Source: Flagellimonas aquimarina | GTDB taxonomy: Bacteria; Bacteroidota; Bacteroidia; Flavobacteriales; Flavobacteriaceae | Assembly (NCBI RefSeq): GCF_003149745.1 | Contig: NZ_QGEG01000001.1 | Location: forward strand, 558,001-622,000 | Reading direction: 5' to 3' | Length of the DNA stretch: 64,000 nt | Translations under genes and position numbers: made by a program | Part shown: positions 62,326 to 64,000 of the stretch, one piece after another | Position numbering within the stretch: the stretch's first letter is position 1 | How the letters are laid out: each line of letters begins with the position of its first letter | Notes under the pieces: model-generated | Database searches by the model: none | Seen by the model: only the letters and a program-made list of their open reading frames with translations | What the model was told of the DNA's origin: nothing

Positions 62326-63467
62326 TCAGAATTGATTCTAAATTACCCAATGTGGGCACAAACATATTTACCACTATGGGTAGATTGGCAAATGAACACA
62401 ATGCCGTAAACCTGTCTCAAGGGTTTCCAAATTTTGGTGCGGACCCTAAACTTTTACAACTGGCTGCTGATGCGTTAAAAGGTGGTTACAACCAATATGC
62501 ACCTATGCAAGGTTCCGTTTCTTTGCGGATCAAAATTTCAGAGAAGATTGAAACCCTATATGAAAAAACGTATCACCCAGAATCTGAAATAACTATTACT
62601 TCAGGGGCTACACAGGCCATTTTTACTGCCATATCCACCTTTATAAGACCTGGTGATGAGGTGATTGTTTTAAAACCTGCTTATGATTGTTATGAACCGG
62701 CCATTGAGGTCTTTGGGGGCAAAACAATCCCTATTCAGTTGGAAGGATTGAATTATACCCTAAACTGGAATACTTTTAAGTCCGCCATTTCCTCTAAAAC
62801 CAAAATGGTGATCATAAATACGCCCCACAATCCGGCAGGAACCATATGGAACGAAATTGATATGTTACAACTTCAGGAAATCCTTAAGGATACCAATATT
62901 ATTTTGTTGAGTGATGAAGTTTATGAACACATTGTGTTTGATGGCAAGCAACATGAGAGTGTTGCCAAATATCCTGAGCTTGCTTCACGCAGCATCATTT
63001 GTTCTTCCTTTGGAAAAACCTTTCATGTTACAGGTTGGAAAATTGGCTACTGTGTTGCGCCAAAGGCCTTGATGCATGAGTTTCAAAAAGTACATCAGTT
63101 TAACGTGTTTTGTGTAAATCATCCTGCGCAAGAAGCCTTGGCCAAATACCTAGAGACTCCAGAGCATTACCTTACTCTTGGACAGTTTTACCAAGAAAAG
63201 CGAGATTATTTTTTAAACGCCATTCTTGGTTCTCGTTTTAAAATGATTCCCTCATCTGGAACCTATTTTCAACTATTGGAGTATTCAGATATCACCAATG
63301 AAACCGATACAGAATTTGCAGAAAGACTGATCAAAGAGTACAAGCTGGCAAGTATTCCTGTCTCTGTATTTAATTTAGATAACCTTGATAACAAACAGCT
63401 TCGTTTTTGCTTTGCAAAGACCAATACCGTTCTGGATCAAGCGGCGGAAATTCTAAACCGAATTTAA
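62322..63467 (+). CDS. Methionine aminotransferase-like PLP enzyme
   Basis: 381 residues from ATG 62322. A class I/II aminotransferase: NLSQGFPNFGADPKLLQLAA near residue 30, EITITSGATQAIFTAISTFI, NTPHNPAGTIWNEIDMLQLQ, ILLSDEVYEHIVFDGKQHES and the PLP-lysine segment SFGKTFHVTGWKIGYCVAP. It fits the kynurenine/methionine (YbdL-like) group that transaminates methionine and aromatic amino acids. It overlaps vsr by 4 bases. The 86 bases that follow hold nothing clear. Confidence 0.9.
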   Translation: MIRIDSKLPNVGTNIFTTMGRLANEHNAVNLSQGFPNFGADPKLLQLAADALKGGYNQYAPMQGSVSLRIKISEKIETLYEKTYHPESEITITSGATQAIFTAISTFIRPGDEVIVLKPAYDCYEPAIEVFGGKTIPIQLEGLNYTLNWNTFKSAISSKTKMVIINTPHNPAGTIWNEIDMLQLQEILKDTNIILLSDEVYEHIVFDGKQHESVAKYPELASRSIICSSFGKTFHVTGWKIGYCVAPKALMHEFQKVHQFNVFCVNHPAQEALAKYLETPEHYLTLGQFYQEKRDYFLNAILGSRFKMIPSSGTYFQLLEYSDITNETDTEFAERLIKEYKLASIPVSVFNLDNLDNKQLRFCFAKTNTVLDQAAEILNRI

Positions 63468-63553
63468 CGGCCTTACCCAATCAGTGGTACTGTTTTTAGT
63501 AAAACTATTTACAATTGTGGACAGAAGGCAACATGGAATTGCTGAACAGCATA

Positions 63554-64000
63554 CTACAGTTCTAGTCTAAGGAGCCAGTCCGTTTGCTTGTCTTTCCCAA
63601 TGTAGTAAGGGTGTGTACCAAATTTTTTGAAACCATGCCTTTGATAGAATCTGATGGCAGCAGCATTTTTCTCCCATACTCCAAGCCATAGATAATCCTT
63701 GCCATTTTGTTTGGTCAGTTTTAGTACTTGTTGCAGTATCCATGCCCCTATTTTTTTTCCTTGATGTGCTCTAACTACATAAATGCGTTCCAGTTCAAAA
63801 GAGTCTTTACTCTTAACTTCTGTTTGAGCCTCATTCTCGTTCAATTTAAAATATCCAACCAGCTCTTCTTCCTCAAGCACAAAGTAAAATCTAGAGTTCT
63901 TATTTTCCAGTTCCGATTGCAATTTCTCCTTGTTGAAGGCAAAATCTATATAGTTCTTAAAATCTGCAGGGTCATTGTCCTCTTCAAAAGCAGCTATAAA
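63554..64000 (-). CDS. GNAT-family N-acetyltransferase (5' end cut by window)
   Basis: About 149 codons are visible; the reading frame stays open to the right edge, so the N-terminus is missing. The TTG codon at 63922 is internal and not the start. GNAT features are FYFVLEEEELVGYFKLNENE, YVVRAHQGKKIGAWILQQVL (acetyl-CoA loop), YLWLGVWEKNAAAIRFYQRH and GFKKFGTHPYYIGKDKQ. The substrate is unknown. It is convergent with the aminotransferase gene. Confidence 0.9.
   Translation of the reverse strand, partial: FIAAFEEDNDPADFKNYIDFAFNKEKLQSELENKNSRFYFVLEEEELVGYFKLNENEAQTEVKSKDSFELERIYVVRAHQGKKIGAWILQQVLKLTKQNGKDYLWLGVWEKNAAAIRFYQRHGFKKFGTHPYYIGKDKQTDWLLRLEL

Overview
The window is a chromosomal segment of a marine-type member of the Bacteroidota, most likely family Flavobacteriaceae. 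The signs are a T9SS C-terminal sorting domain on a secreted subtilase, Bacteroidota-style promoters (TTG, about 20 bases, then TAnnTTTG), DUF3078, DUF2480, DUF1460 and choice-of-anchor B proteins, a suf operon that begins with an IscA-like gene, and AT-rich DNA. The genus cannot be fixed from the sequence alone. No rRNA, tRNA, transposase, integrase or CRISPR array was seen.

Layout. 1-8.8 kb: a truncated lactonase-family lipoprotein, a membrane AraC regulator, a PQQ-type sugar dehydrogenase, a MATE exporter, hemH, DUF1460, ThuA and an AraC regulator. 9.0-16.6 kb: a heme operon, hemA-hemC-hemD-hemE-(GNAT)-(DUF6973-like)-hemF-(PhzF)-hemB, read divergently from the AraC gene. 16.6-28.2 kb: serine hydrolase, CNNM/CBS protein, alkyl-DNA methyltransferase, PolB-like exonuclease, subtilase, EEP-family hydrolase, hflX, DUF3078, and a cadherin/PKD/BspA-like repeat lipoprotein. 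28.4-35.9 kb (minus strand): the Fe-S operon iscA-like, sufB, metallo-beta-lactamase-fold lipoprotein, sufC, sufD, sufS, sufE, MIP18-like, DUF2480. 35.9-39.7 kb: two beta-propeller-like lipoproteins and thiL. 40.3-48.7 kb: brnQ followed by a variable region. 48.7-58.1 kb: unknown proteins, aminopeptidase P, a BNR/sortilin-like secreted protein, an aspartoacylase-family protein and rimK. 58.3-63.5 kb: sdhCAB, vsr and methionine aminotransferase. The right end cuts a GNAT gene.

The main discovery candidate is the region after brnQ. Three decayed copies of the last 50-100 bp of brnQ lie at 43.2, 44.8 and 45.9 kb. Each marks the start of a small cargo module: an AbiH-family abortive-infection gene, an orphan gene, and a serine hydrolase plus AraC pair. 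A second, unrelated repeat (three direct copies at 43.1, 45.8 and 48.6 kb) closes three of the four modules. The pattern [brnQ tail - cargo - repeat A] looks like repeated insertion of gene cassettes at the 3' end of a protein-coding gene, with no recombinase in view.

A second point is regulatory. Similar 19-bp palindromes, related to ATTTAGA-N5-TCTAAAT, lie between the AraC gene and hemA and over the start of the suf operon. This suggests shared, possibly iron-linked, control of heme and Fe-S cluster synthesis. All repeat, palindrome and promoter calls were made by eye.
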